NCBI RefSeq assembly: GCF_041902385.1
Contig: NZ_CP169244.1
Span: forward strand, 1,674,001-1,738,000
From: Arcticibacter sp041902385
Lineage (GTDB): Bacteria > Bacteroidota > Bacteroidia > Sphingobacteriales > Sphingobacteriaceae
Length of the DNA: 64,000 nt
Direction: 5' to 3'
The translations under genes were made by a program, and so were the position numbers. The notes below the pieces were generated by a model, which saw only the letters and a list, made by a program, of their open reading frames with translations, had not been told where the DNA came from and did not search any database. Below, in pieces: positions 9,634 through 17,802 of the stretch (position 1 is the first letter of the stretch; each line of letters starts with the position of its first letter).

Positions 9634-9968
9634 CGACGCAAATTAGGAAATTAATGTGTATGACGCCTTGTATTTCTTCATGCACGTTTGCAAGACCGGT
9701 ACCCGCAGCTTGTGTTCTTGTTAAATGTGTCAGTTTTGTAGCCGGCATGCACATTTCTTAGTTCCAAATTCTGAATGCAAACAGCAATATTTTCCTGGCA
9801 GAGTCCGAAAGGGCTGTACTTTGTAACATTGCTGTTTGGTTTGGTCTATACAAATGTCCCGCTGGTATACATCAGCCTTTTTCCGCTTGTTTGTACAGTT
9901 GAAATGATTAATTTTACGGCTTTCCGAGCTTTTGCTATATGCTTGTAATTGTTTAATCCGTTTTAATA
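9634..9968. other. Divergent intergenic region, left edge of the glycosylation island
   Basis: 335 bp between the GT25 gene (minus) and a GT2 gene (plus), presumably holding promoters for both. I find no full TTG/TAnnTTTG pair. It contains the spaced inverted repeat at 9778-9848, listed separately. I see no reading frame of interest and no UpxY-type antiterminator gene. Confidence 0.45.
9778..9848. repeat. 11-bp inverted repeat separated by 49 nt
   Basis: CAAACAGCAAT (9778-9788) and ATTGCTGTTTG (9838-9848) are exact reverse complements. They lie 120 bp before the first plus-strand glycosyltransferase of the island. The arms could form the base of a long leader stem or be two half-sites for a DNA-binding protein. 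No T-run follows. Confidence 0.5.
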
Positions 9969-10874
9969 ATGCTGAACGTATCTATAGAATCTGAAAAACG
10001 GACTAAAAACAGTAATCATAAGTTTTCTATTCTAATTCCATCCTGGAACAATCTTCCATATTTAAAGCTTTGCGTAGAGAGTATAAGGAAGAACTCTTTT
10101 TATGAACATCAGATCATCGTGCACGTCAATGAAGGTCAGGATGGGACGCTCGACTGGATCAAGGCCGATCCTGCGCTTGACTATACTTATAGCAAACAGA
10201 ACGTGGGCGTGTGTTATGCGCTGAATGCATCCAGTCAGCTCGCGCATACCGACTATATTCTGTTCATTAATGACGATATGTACGTGTGCCCGGAATGGGA
10301 TCTTGCACTGTGGGAGGAGATAGAGAAGATCGGAAATCCCTACTTCTTTCTCTCGGCAACGGCGATTGAGGCAAAGGCAGCAAGCAATTGTTCGATCGAG
10401 AGAAGTTTTGGTACTGATATTAAGACGTTCGATGAGGAACGGTTGCTGAGAGAGTATAATCTGCTTAAACTGGACGACTGGAGCGGGTCTACATGGCCGC
10501 CAAATATCGTCCACAAGAAGATCTGGGATCTGGTGGGAGGTTATAGCATAGAATTTTCTCCGGGAATGTATTCTGATCCTGATTTTTCGATGAAGCTGTG
10601 GATTGCGGGCGTCAGGCTGTTTAAAGGGGTATCGGGAAGCCGGGTATATCATTTTGGCTCGCTGTCGGTACGCAGGATTAAGAAGAACCCCGGATACTAT
10701 CAGTTCATTGCAAAATGGGGAATTACCTCGGGTACATTCTCCAAGCACTTCCTCAGGCGCGGTAAGAAATATAGCGGGCCGCTCGAAGATCCGGACCTGA
10801 ACTGGTTTTTAAAGGGTAAGGCTTTTTACAAACAAGTATTATCTGTATTCAATAAGCGGAACATTACCAGCTGA
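9969..10874 (+). CDS. Glycosyltransferase family 2
   Basis: A 301-aa GT-A fold inverting glycosyltransferase. The N-terminal nucleotide-sugar domain opens with FSILIPSWNNLPYLKLCVES and the DxD-type metal site is in ILFINDDMYVCPEWD (about residues 95-108). The acceptor half includes GSTWPPNIVHKKIW and GGYSIEFSPGMYSDPDFSMK, typical of GT2 enzymes that discriminate rhamnosyl or galactosyl acceptors. There is no signal peptide. It transfers a sugar to a lipid-linked or LPS glycan, donor unknown. The ATG lies after an AT-rich stretch with no Shine-Dalgarno site. Confidence 0.8.
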   Translation: MLNVSIESEKRTKNSNHKFSILIPSWNNLPYLKLCVESIRKNSFYEHQIIVHVNEGQDGTLDWIKADPALDYTYSKQNVGVCYALNASSQLAHTDYILFINDDMYVCPEWDLALWEEIEKIGNPYFFLSATAIEAKAASNCSIERSFGTDIKTFDEERLLREYNLLKLDDWSGSTWPPNIVHKKIWDLVGGYSIEFSPGMYSDPDFSMKLWIAGVRLFKGVSGSRVYHFGSLSVRRIKKNPGYYQFIAKWGITSGTFSKHFLRRGKKYSGPLEDPDLNWFLKGKAFYKQVLSVFNKRNITS

Positions 10875-10913
10875 TAACTTAACGCCAACGGCCTTTACAA
10901 GGCTATAAAAGCA

Positions 10914-11006
10914 ATTCCTGATACCACATCTTCACCGCCACCGGTTTAACGTCGCCAGTCTCTAACAAGTGCTCTGCGGCAGAAAAGGTGCAGTGATATC
11001 AGGAAT
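10914..11006. repeat. Spaced imperfect inverted repeat between convergent genes
   Basis: ATTCCTGATA (10914-10923) and TATCAGGAAT (10997-11006) are exact reverse complements. Pairing extends inward by CAC/GTG after one mismatch, leaving about 65 nt between. The 93-bp unit lies between two convergent stops (10874 plus and 11015 minus). It could fold in either transcript, or be a small repeat with terminal arms; I see no flanking target duplication. Confidence 0.45.
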
Positions 11007-11014
11007 CGTGTAGG

Positions 11015-12136
11015 TTAACGGGGCAAAGTCTCGGTCGCCAGCTCTCTTTTAGCCTTTACCAGTGCAGAGCCGATTACCTGGTGCATGTCATAGTATTTAT
11101 ATTCGGCAAGGCGGCCCCCGAAGATCACATTGGTTTCAGAAGAGGCAAGCTCCTGATACTTTTTAATGATGGCGTTATTTGCTTCGTTATTTACAGGGTA
11201 ATACGGCTCAGCCCCTTTGGTCGCAGTCAGCGGGTACTCTCTGGTAATAACAGTTTTAGGCTGCGTGCCGAATTCAAAGTGCTTGTGTTCAATGATCCGG
11301 GTATAAGCCGGCTCAGTATCTGTATAGTTGACCACCGCGTTGCCCTGGTAATTATCCGTGTCAACAACTTCTGTTTCAAACCGAAGGCTCCTGTATTCAA
11401 GTTCTCCGAAGCGGAAGTCGTAGAACTCGTCTATCTTGCCGGTAAAGACGATTTTCTCTGCCAGATTCTGCAGCTCGTTCCTGTTCTGAAAGAAGTCGGT
11501 ATTGAGCCGGACTTCTACCCCCTGCAGCAAACCTTCCACGATTTTATTGTATCCCCCTATCGGGATACCCTGGTACTTGTCGTTAAAATAGTTATTATCG
11601 TAGGTAAAACGCACGGGGAGGCGTTTGATGATGAACGCCGGAAGTTCCGTAGCCTTCCTGCCCCATTGCTTTTCTGTGTAGTATTTGATCAGCTTCTCGT
11701 AAATATCCGTGCCAACCAGTTTAAGTGCTTGTTCTTCCAGGTTTTTGGGTTCAGTGATGTTAAGGCCTGCTATTTGTTCAGCTATTTTACTTTTTGCTTC
11801 TTCAGGTGTTTTAGTTCCCCAGAGACGGTAAAAGGTGTTCATGTTGAAAGGCAGGTTGTACATTTCTCCGCGGAAGTTGGCCACCGGCGAATTGGTGTAG
11901 CGGTTAAACTCGGCGAACTGGTTTACGTAGTCCCATATCTCTTTGTCATTAGTATGAAAGATATGTGCTCCGTACCAGTGCACATTGATACCTTCCATCT
12001 CCTTACAATAAACGTTGCCGCCCGCGTGTTCACGTTTGTCAATAACCAGGCATTTTTTTCCTTTTTTGGTTGCCTCGTGCGCAAAAACGGCTCCGAATAG
12101 GCCGGAGCCGACAATAAGATAGTCGTATTTTTTCAT
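11015..12136 (-). CDS. glf: UDP-galactopyranose mutase
   Basis: A 373-aa flavoenzyme that converts UDP-galactopyranose to UDP-galactofuranose, the donor for galactofuranose in LPS or capsule. The N-terminal FAD-binding loop is DYLIVGSGLFGAVFA, followed by ERE-like IDKREHAGGN and the family motif VHWYGAHIFHTND (about residues 50-62). The central KYTEKQWGRKATELP and C-terminal AEYKYYDMHQVIGSAL segments are diagnostic. Length and start are normal for the family. A galactofuranosyltransferase-like gene (54809) is present in the other locus, so the product could be used there. Confidence 0.95.
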   Translation of the reverse strand: MKKYDYLIVGSGLFGAVFAHEATKKGKKCLVIDKREHAGGNVYCKEMEGINVHWYGAHIFHTNDKEIWDYVNQFAEFNRYTNSPVANFRGEMYNLPFNMNTFYRLWGTKTPEEAKSKIAEQIAGLNITEPKNLEEQALKLVGTDIYEKLIKYYTEKQWGRKATELPAFIIKRLPVRFTYDNNYFNDKYQGIPIGGYNKIVEGLLQGVEVRLNTDFFQNRNELQNLAEKIVFTGKIDEFYDFRFGELEYRSLRFETEVVDTDNYQGNAVVNYTDTEPAYTRIIEHKHFEFGTQPKTVITREYPLTATKGAEPYYPVNNEANNAIIKKYQELASSETNVIFGGRLAEYKYYDMHQVIGSALVKAKRELATETLPR

Positions 12137-12262
12137 TAGAATGCTGTGTAGTGAGTAAACTTTAAAACGGGTAAAAAGTTTGTCGCCTCACTTTATTCTG
12201 TGAATCTGAAGAAAAAATAGGAATTTAGCAACTTAATTCGCCTATAAAAATACAGACGAGGC

Positions 12263-13255
12263 ATGCAGAACTTTTGTACGTTATTTAATTCAGCCTATCT
12301 ATCACGCGGCCTGGCGATGTACCGGTCGCTTGAGCGTGTCAGCAGAGATTTTCACCTCTATATATTTGCTTTTGACGATCAGTGCGCTGATGTCCTGCAG
12401 AGGCTTCAGTTAAAGCACGCGACTATCATATCACTGAAGGAGTTTGAGGACGAGGACTTATTGAAGGCCAAGGCAGACAGGACAGCCGGAGAATACTGCT
12501 GGACGTGTACGTCCTCCACCATCTGGTATTGCATACATACCTACTCTCTTGATCATTGTACGTATGTAGATGCTGATCTTCTTTTTTTCTCAGACCCTAA
12601 AGTCTTAACTGACGAGCTTGGGAAGAACTCTGTGTTGATAACTGAGCATCGCTACAGCCCGGAGCACGACCAGTCCGATTTAAGCGGCATATACTGTGTG
12701 CAGTTTGTGACCTTCCGGAGTACGGCGGCTGGCTTAAAGGCGCTGGAGTGGTGGAAAAACGCATGTATCGATTGGTGTTACAAGCGTTTTGAGGAAGGGA
12801 AGTTCGGGGATCAGAAGTATCTGGACGATTGGACTACCCGGTTTGAGGGTGTGCATGTTCTGAAAAACATAGGAGGAGGTGTAGCGCCCTGGAATAATAC
12901 TAAGTATAGTATAACAGCGCGGCAGGGGAAAGTATTCGTGAAGGAAATTGCAACGCTCCACGAGGAGGAGCTTGTTTTTTATCATTTTCACGACTTCAGA
13001 TACGGAGACAGGGAGGTGTTTAGATTGACAGCGGAACGCTACTTACTCAGTGCATCTTTAATTAGTACAGTGTACCGCCACTACTTAGCGATGCTTAGGG
13101 CGAGCGAGACTGAAATAAAGCGTATTGCGCCAAATGTTATTTTTCACGAGCCTCTTTTGCGTTTGGACTGGATAACGACAAATTTAGGTAGAAAGCTTAC
13201 ATTCCTTCTGAAAGGTTATTATAAGAATTACTATAAAAAGAAACTTCTGCTCTAG
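12263..13255 (+). CDS. GT-A-type glycosyltransferase, family not assigned
   Basis: A 330-aa protein with the layout of retaining GT-A transferases of the GT8-like superfamily: an N-terminal strand FCTLFNSAYLSRGLAMYRSL, the metal-binding DxD in CTYVDADLLFF (about residues 98-108), and a C-terminal half with GGGVAPWN and HFHDFRYG elements. I recognise it as a glycan-locus glycosyltransferase common in Bacteroidota but cannot place donor or acceptor. The ATG at 12263 follows an AT-rich region divergent from glf. It is followed after 40 bp by the amino-sugar genes. Confidence 0.65.
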   Translation: MQNFCTLFNSAYLSRGLAMYRSLERVSRDFHLYIFAFDDQCADVLQRLQLKHATIISLKEFEDEDLLKAKADRTAGEYCWTCTSSTIWYCIHTYSLDHCTYVDADLLFFSDPKVLTDELGKNSVLITEHRYSPEHDQSDLSGIYCVQFVTFRSTAAGLKALEWWKNACIDWCYKRFEEGKFGDQKYLDDWTTRFEGVHVLKNIGGGVAPWNNTKYSITARQGKVFVKEIATLHEEELVFYHFHDFRYGDREVFRLTAERYLLSASLISTVYRHYLAMLRASETEIKRIAPNVIFHEPLLRLDWITTNLGRKLTFLLKGYYKNYYKKKLLL

Positions 13256-13295
13256 GCAGGTTAATAATTGTAAATTTTAACATAGCAGTGGTAGT

Positions 13296-13666
13296 GTGGC
13301 TCATTTAATTAATTTAAAGACTTTTACGGATAGCAGAGGAAATCTCACTGTCATTGAAAAAGTGATCCCTTTTCAGATTAAAAGGATCTTTTATATATAT
13401 GGAGTGGATCGTTCTGTTCGAGGGGGCACAGACATAAGAAAACCGTTCAGGCAGCGATCTGCCTGCGCGGGAAGTGCACTATCTTCAATGACAATAATGT
13501 AACTCGTGATGAGTTCATCTTGGACTCGCCCGACAAGTGTCTAATTCTCAATCCGGAGGACTGGCACAAAATGTACGATTTTAGTGAGGAAGCTATACTA
13601 ATGGTACTCGCTTCGGAGTTTTTTGATCAGTCTGATTACATTTACGACGCTTATGATAGAGTATGA
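13296..13666 (+). CDS. dTDP-sugar 3,4-ketoisomerase, FdtA/QdtA (WxcM-like) (one frameshift)
   Basis: A cupin-fold isomerase that converts dTDP-4-keto-6-deoxyglucose into the 3-keto isomer, the step before 3-amination to Fuc3N- or Qui3N-type sugars. The N-terminal TFTDSRGNLTVIEK and the metal/active-site region RGGHRHKKTVQAAICLRG are clear once the frame is repaired, followed by NPEDWHKMYDF. The frame opened at 13296 (GTG) stops at 13500-13502, but the conserved sequence continues in another frame to the TGA at 13664-13666. One base is missing in or near the G5 run 13422-13426. The repaired length (123 aa) is normal. It overlaps the aminotransferase start by 14 bp. I cannot tell FdtA (galacto product) from QdtA (gluco product), so no symbol is given. 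Confidence 0.85.
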
Positions 13667-14734
13667 GAATTTGAAATCCTTAAACCAGCCGTTTTTTGAT
13701 GAGTACCGCGAGCGATTCAATGAAGTGCTTGAGAGTGGATGGTATATTCTTGGAAATAAGGTTTCGGAATTTGAAAGCGAGTTCGCGTCGTATTGTGGGA
13801 CGAAGTACTGCGTTGGCCTGGCCAGTGGCTTGGATGCGTTAGTCCTAGCGCTGCAGTGTTTCGATTTCCCTCCAGGCAGCGAGGTGATAGTTCCTTCAAA
13901 TACCTACATTGCTACCATCCTTGCTATTTATAACAATGGGCTGGTACCTGTGTTAGTGGAACCCGATATAAGTACATATAATATTGACCCTTCACGAATT
14001 GAAGAGAGAATAACGTCAAAAACCCGCGCTGTTCTTGTTGTGCACTTGTATGGTAAGGCTTGTGACATGGATCCTATCATGGACATCGCGAGGAAGTATA
14101 GTTTAAGAGTGGTTGAAGACTGTGCACAAGCCCACGGTGCAGAATACAAAGGGAAAAAACCGGCACTTTCGGGGATTTCGGAGCGTTCAGCTTTTATCCA
14201 ACAAAAAACCTTGGGGCGCTTGGGGATGCAGGGGCGATCACAACCGAAAGTGTGGACTTTTATCATAAGGTAAAGGCGCTCCGGAACTATGGTTCAAATA
14301 AAAAGTACATGAACGATTATATCGGGACTAACTCCCGGCTAGACGAAGTACAGGCGGGCTTCCTTTCTGTAAAGCTGAAGAAGCTGAATGAAATTAATGA
14401 GCACAAAAGAAAACTAGCATCGATCTATCAGGTTGGTCTTCGTGCTGATTATATCAAGCCTGTCGTAGAACCGGGATACTTCGACGTTTACCATATCTAC
14501 AATATCAGGCATCCGGAAAGGGACAGACTAAGACAATATCTTTTGGATAATGGCATAAAAACCGAAGTGCACTATCCCATACCGCCGCATCAGCAGAAAG
14601 CATTGTCTGAAAGGCTGGAGGGTACTTTTCCAATTTCCGAAGAGATTCATCGTACTACATTAAGTCTGCCTATATCTTATTGTCACGGGCAAAATGAGAT
14701 AGCGAGAGTGGTTGAAGTAATGAATAAATTTTAG
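13653..14734 (+). CDS. DegT/DnrJ/EryC1 sugar aminotransferase, FdtB/QdtB-like (one frameshift)
   Basis: A PLP-dependent aminotransferase (about 360 aa repaired) that would aminate C3 of the ketosugar made by the upstream gene, giving a dTDP-3-amino-3,6-dideoxyhexose. Visible are MIEYENLKSLNQPFFDEY, the cofactor region GLASGLDALVLAL, the VEDCAQAHGA motif and, after repair, the Schiff-base lysine in FYPTKNLGALGD. The C-terminal part includes HYPIPPHQQKA. The frame breaks in the A-run at 14154-14159: six As are present where seven restore the conserved KKTGTFGDFGAFSFYP. I start at ATG 13653 because the family begins with this sequence. Together with 13296 it forms the canonical isomerase-aminotransferase pair. 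Confidence 0.87.
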
Positions 14735-14751
14735 TTAATTAAAGGGAAGAC

Positions 14752-15546
14752 ATGATCCAATATCTCCGTAGGAAATTTGGGAAAAGAAAGGAGGAATATG
14801 GGTGGTTCGGGAATTACTCCTCGTGGGAGGATGCGTCGAGCGTGGCCGAAGGGTATGACAAGAGTAACATCCTTGAGAAAACCAAGGATTCTCTTTTAGC
14901 GGTTAGGGATGGCAAAGCTGTTTATGAGCGAGACTCCGTACTGTTCGAAAAAAAGGAATATCCCTTTCCTTTAATATCTTTTTTGCTGCATAGCGCGTTC
15001 AAGAATGCCTCACCACTGAACATCCTCGACTTCGGAGGCTCTTTAGGTAGTACATATTTTCAAGTTAAGGAGTTTTTAGGCCCGGAGGTGTGTGCGAGCT
15101 GGAACGTGGTTGAGCAGGCTCATTATGTAGAGTGCGGCAAGCAGATCTTTGAAGACGGGCTTTTACACTTTTTCTACTCCATCGATGAATGTGAAAAGAC
15201 CTGCAAAATAGATCTGGTATTGCTGTCCAGCGTTGTACAGTACCTGCCAGATCCACACGAGTTTTTGGATCAAATAGCGTCGGCTGGCTATCCATATATT
15301 ATTATTGACAGGACTGCCTTTATAAACGCAGGGAGTGACCGTTTAACGGTCCAGAAAGTGTGGCCGGAGGTTTACGAAGCATCCTATCCTTCCTGGTTCT
15401 TTAATGAGCGGACTTTTTTAAGTCATTTTGAGCCACGTTATGAGATTATGGCCGACTTCAGTACCTACGTTCCGGGAGAATCTGTGATAAAGGTGGACCA
15501 TGTCCCTATCGGCTATGACAAGGGTTTCTATATGGTACGGCGATGA
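14752..15546 (+). CDS. Putative SAM methyltransferase, TIGR04325-like
   Basis: A 264-aa protein resembling the glycan-locus methyltransferases of the TIGR04325 family. A glycine-rich SAM-binding loop appears as ILDFGGSLGSTYFQ (about residues 91-104). Further on are LVLLSSVVQYLPDPHEFL, a typical post-II motif, and a conserved tail with SWFFNERTFLSHF. The substrate is unknown; in such loci members are thought to modify a sugar. It lies 17 bp after the aminotransferase on the same strand, so it may act on the same amino sugar. The stop is 6 bp from the convergent stop of the next gene. Confidence 0.7.
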   Translation: MIQYLRRKFGKRKEEYGWFGNYSSWEDASSVAEGYDKSNILEKTKDSLLAVRDGKAVYERDSVLFEKKEYPFPLISFLLHSAFKNASPLNILDFGGSLGSTYFQVKEFLGPEVCASWNVVEQAHYVECGKQIFEDGLLHFFYSIDECEKTCKIDLVLLSSVVQYLPDPHEFLDQIASAGYPYIIIDRTAFINAGSDRLTVQKVWPEVYEASYPSWFFNERTFLSHFEPRYEIMADFSTYVPGESVIKVDHVPIGYDKGFYMVRR

Positions 15547-15552
15547 CGGGCC

Positions 15553-16482
15553 TTATGAGCTTATCCAATGTTTAAATCTTCGGAAGATACTCATTCCTTT
15601 TCTCTTCTTTTCATTCAGATTAAATTCCAGATTTAGCATAAAGGCATCTGCCTCTTTGTTAGGACTAGTGTGGAGAGGATGGGTTAAAGGCCAATCTAAA
15701 GCACGTACCTGCAGGTTCTCGAATTTCCCGTTTGGAGTAACGGTATGGGTTGCGTCTGGTCTAAAACCAATGTTGGAGATAAGGTTGACGTTCGGAATAA
15801 TGCACAGTCCTTTATGAATGAAATTAAGAAACTTTAACTGATAGTCCCAGGTATCTATTTTTCCTTCTTTCAACTGCCGGAAGATGTCGCGGTAAGCTTC
15901 TGTAACCAGAGGCTCACCAAATACCTCATCAATTGCCCGGGTAACCTGGTCCTCATTGTAGTCTTGCAGATTGACATCATACATTTTCCAGACTCTTCTC
16001 CAAGTGGCCCAGCCCCAAACTTCCAGGGAGCTGGAGAAGTAGTAACTGGCCTCTCCGCGTTTTTGGCCTTCTTGGAAATTACATCCAGCAACCTGTGTTA
16101 CCAAGGTATCGGAACGGTACTTCTCAAGCAGCTCGTCACAGAATCTGAAGAAATCGTTAGCCGGTAGGCAATCATCTTCCAGAATGATCCCTTCTTCCTC
16201 ATGTTCAAAAAACCAGGTGATAGCTTGGGAAACAGCGTATTTGCATCCAAGATTCGTATCTCTGAAAAGCGTTTTTATCTGGCAGGGCCAATCTACTCTC
16301 TCTGCGAGTTTTCTCGTTTGAGCAACCAATTCTGCTTCTCCCACTCTTGCTTTTCTGGGACCGTCGGCGGCGAGATAAAGCCGCGATGGCTGTGCCTCCC
16401 GTATTTTCTCAAAAACCAGTTCTGCTGTATCGGGACGGTTGAAAATCAGGAAGAGGACAGCGGACGAAGTGCAATATGGCAT
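15553..16482 (-). CDS. HlpA-like nucleotide-diphospho-sugar transferase (paralogue of 19518-20516)
   Basis: About 309 aa with a GT-A fold related to GNT-I/GT2 enzymes and often annotated as 'hemolytic protein HlpA-like' or nucleotide-diphospho-sugar transferase. Features are AVLFLIFNRPDTAELVFEKI at the start, LYLAADGPR, NLGCKYAVSQAITWFFE and the acidic metal site IILEDDCLPANDFF (about residues 95-108), then WGWATWRRVW and DTWDYQLKF. I start at the ATG (16480-16482) directly before PYCTSSAVLF; the longer frame upstream overlaps the previous gene. Its start is 1 bp after the preceding GT2 stop, so the two are translationally linked. It is strikingly similar to 19518-20516. Confidence 0.75.
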   Translation of the reverse strand: MPYCTSSAVLFLIFNRPDTAELVFEKIREAQPSRLYLAADGPRKARVGEAELVAQTRKLAERVDWPCQIKTLFRDTNLGCKYAVSQAITWFFEHEEEGIILEDDCLPANDFFRFCDELLEKYRSDTLVTQVAGCNFQEGQKRGEASYYFSSSLEVWGWATWRRVWKMYDVNLQDYNEDQVTRAIDEVFGEPLVTEAYRDIFRQLKEGKIDTWDYQLKFLNFIHKGLCIIPNVNLISNIGFRPDATHTVTPNGKFENLQVRALDWPLTHPLHTSPNKEADAFMLNLEFNLNEKKRKGMSIFRRFKHWISS

Positions 16483-16483
16483 A

Positions 16484-17208
16484 TTATGAACGGTTTTTCT
16501 TTTTATGTTGTTTCCACCAGTATCTGAGGTACAGCGGCAAGCCACAGTACTTTCTGACTATCCTTCGAAAATCTTCCTCAAAAAGGGGGTCGGGAGTAAT
16601 TTGAGAGACCCCTCCCTGAGCAAAATTAGCAATTAGAATGGGATGGTACTCTTTTTTGAACTCCTTGTCGTTCCAGCACTGAATGTTGAGCAGATGATCC
16701 CCTCCGGTAGGGTATTTCTCACTGTAGCGATACTTCTCAAAAACTCTTTTAGGGTAAAGAATACTGTGATGGCAGATACACTCTTTAGTAAGCCTGTAAG
16801 GCGTAAATTTACCTCCCAGTATCATGTCTCCCCAGGTACACTGCCCGTAGTATATCTTATCAGGCTCTGAGAGTAACGTCGCGAGCTTTGAAAATTCAGG
16901 ATAAAGAGTATCGTCGGCGCCAAGAAAGTAGATCCACTCGCCCCTGGCATGCTGTAGCCCCTTGTTCATCGCATTGAAGATTCCTGTGTCGGGTTCACTT
17001 ATCCATGAGGCAATATGTTGTGCATTCGCCTTGATGAGATCAACGGTGCCATCGATACTCCCCCGTCAATAATGATATGCTCAATGTTCTGATAGGATTG
17101 ATCTTTAACGCTATCAATACATTTCTGAAGATGGGAAGCAGCATTATACGTAGCCGTTATGATGCTGATCAGAGGAGAGGATGAGACTGATCCTTTAATC
17201 ATCTTCAA
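16484..17208 (-). CDS. Glycosyltransferase family 2, paralogue group A (one frameshift)
   Basis: A small GT2 enzyme (about 241 aa repaired). It begins with PLISIITATYNAASHLQKCI, has the IDGGSIDGT motif, and the metal/donor region SEPDTGIFNAMNKG followed by WIYFLGADDTLYPEF. The second half has ICHHSILYPKRVFEKYRY and ANFAQGGVS. The N-terminal frame ends at 16999 while the conserved sequence runs on in another frame; one base is missing in the C5 run (plus strand) at 17060-17064. The same architecture appears in 18791, 20527 and 24377, so this is one of four local copies. It is followed at once by the HlpA-like gene. Confidence 0.8.
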
Positions 17209-17312
17209 AGTTACTGAACTTTTGAACGCAAAAAGAAGAATGGAAATGCGGGACGGTGATCTTTCTTATACCCCCATGACAATACTTGCAAAAATGGGTC
17301 AAAGAGGACATA

Positions 17313-17786
17313 TCAGTCCTTTAGCAGTTCTCTTAGCCGGACATCAAGTTCAGAAATGGTACCAAGTATAAATTCGCCCGTTGATGGTAAGAATCGTTCC
17401 TGTCTTACAAAGTCATTGTAAGCCGCTCATTAGAAATGAAGTTCACTGACTTGTTGCCGGAGCCTGATCAGATCCTTTTCACCCCGGTAGAATAAGATCG
17501 CGTCTTTGTTAAAGCAGATGACGATACTCGTTTTGAACGAAGTTATGAAGCCCGATGTCATTAGGGTGGCGCAACTGACAAAAGTTAAAGAGCCTCAAAT
17601 TCGCACCCTTACAAACTCTTTCGTCTTCTGAATGTGATTTTAAGAGGTGAATTAAGTTCGTAATCTTTCCCGCAAGGTTATGATTAAACAGTTTTAGATT
17701 TTTTGTATCAACGCCTGTCAATATTACCAATACTTTTTCAATCCTGAGGAGCTTGTCACATTTTCTTCTTTTATACTGTCTATCAT
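17313..17786 (-). pseudogene. Decayed or multiply frameshifted gene of unknown family
   Basis: On the minus strand protein-like sequence runs through several frames. A start is possible at ATG 17784-17786 (MIDSIKEENVT..). A middle block in another frame reads RLFNFCQLRHPNDIGLHNFV, and a last block reads CFNKDAILFYRGEKDLIRL and then RQERFLPSTGEFILGTISEL, ending at the TGA 17313-17315 (plus-strand TCA). At least three frame changes and one double stop separate the blocks. This is more damage than in any neighbour, so genuine decay is possible as well as sequence error. I do not recognise the family. It lies between two glycosyltransferase genes, divergent from 17803. Confidence 0.5.
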
Positions 17787-17802
17787 GCATAAATAAGCGC
17801 AG

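Noticed and set aside
8923..9968. UpxY/NusG-type antiterminator or JUMPstart element at the island edge
   Set aside because: No such gene and no GGCGGTAG-type motif were found in the leader regions of either glycan locus.
11081..12100. Long open frame (339 codons) on the plus strand opposite glf
   Set aside because: It is exactly antisense to a well-conserved glf gene and its translation is low in normal motifs; long antisense frames arise from codon bias.
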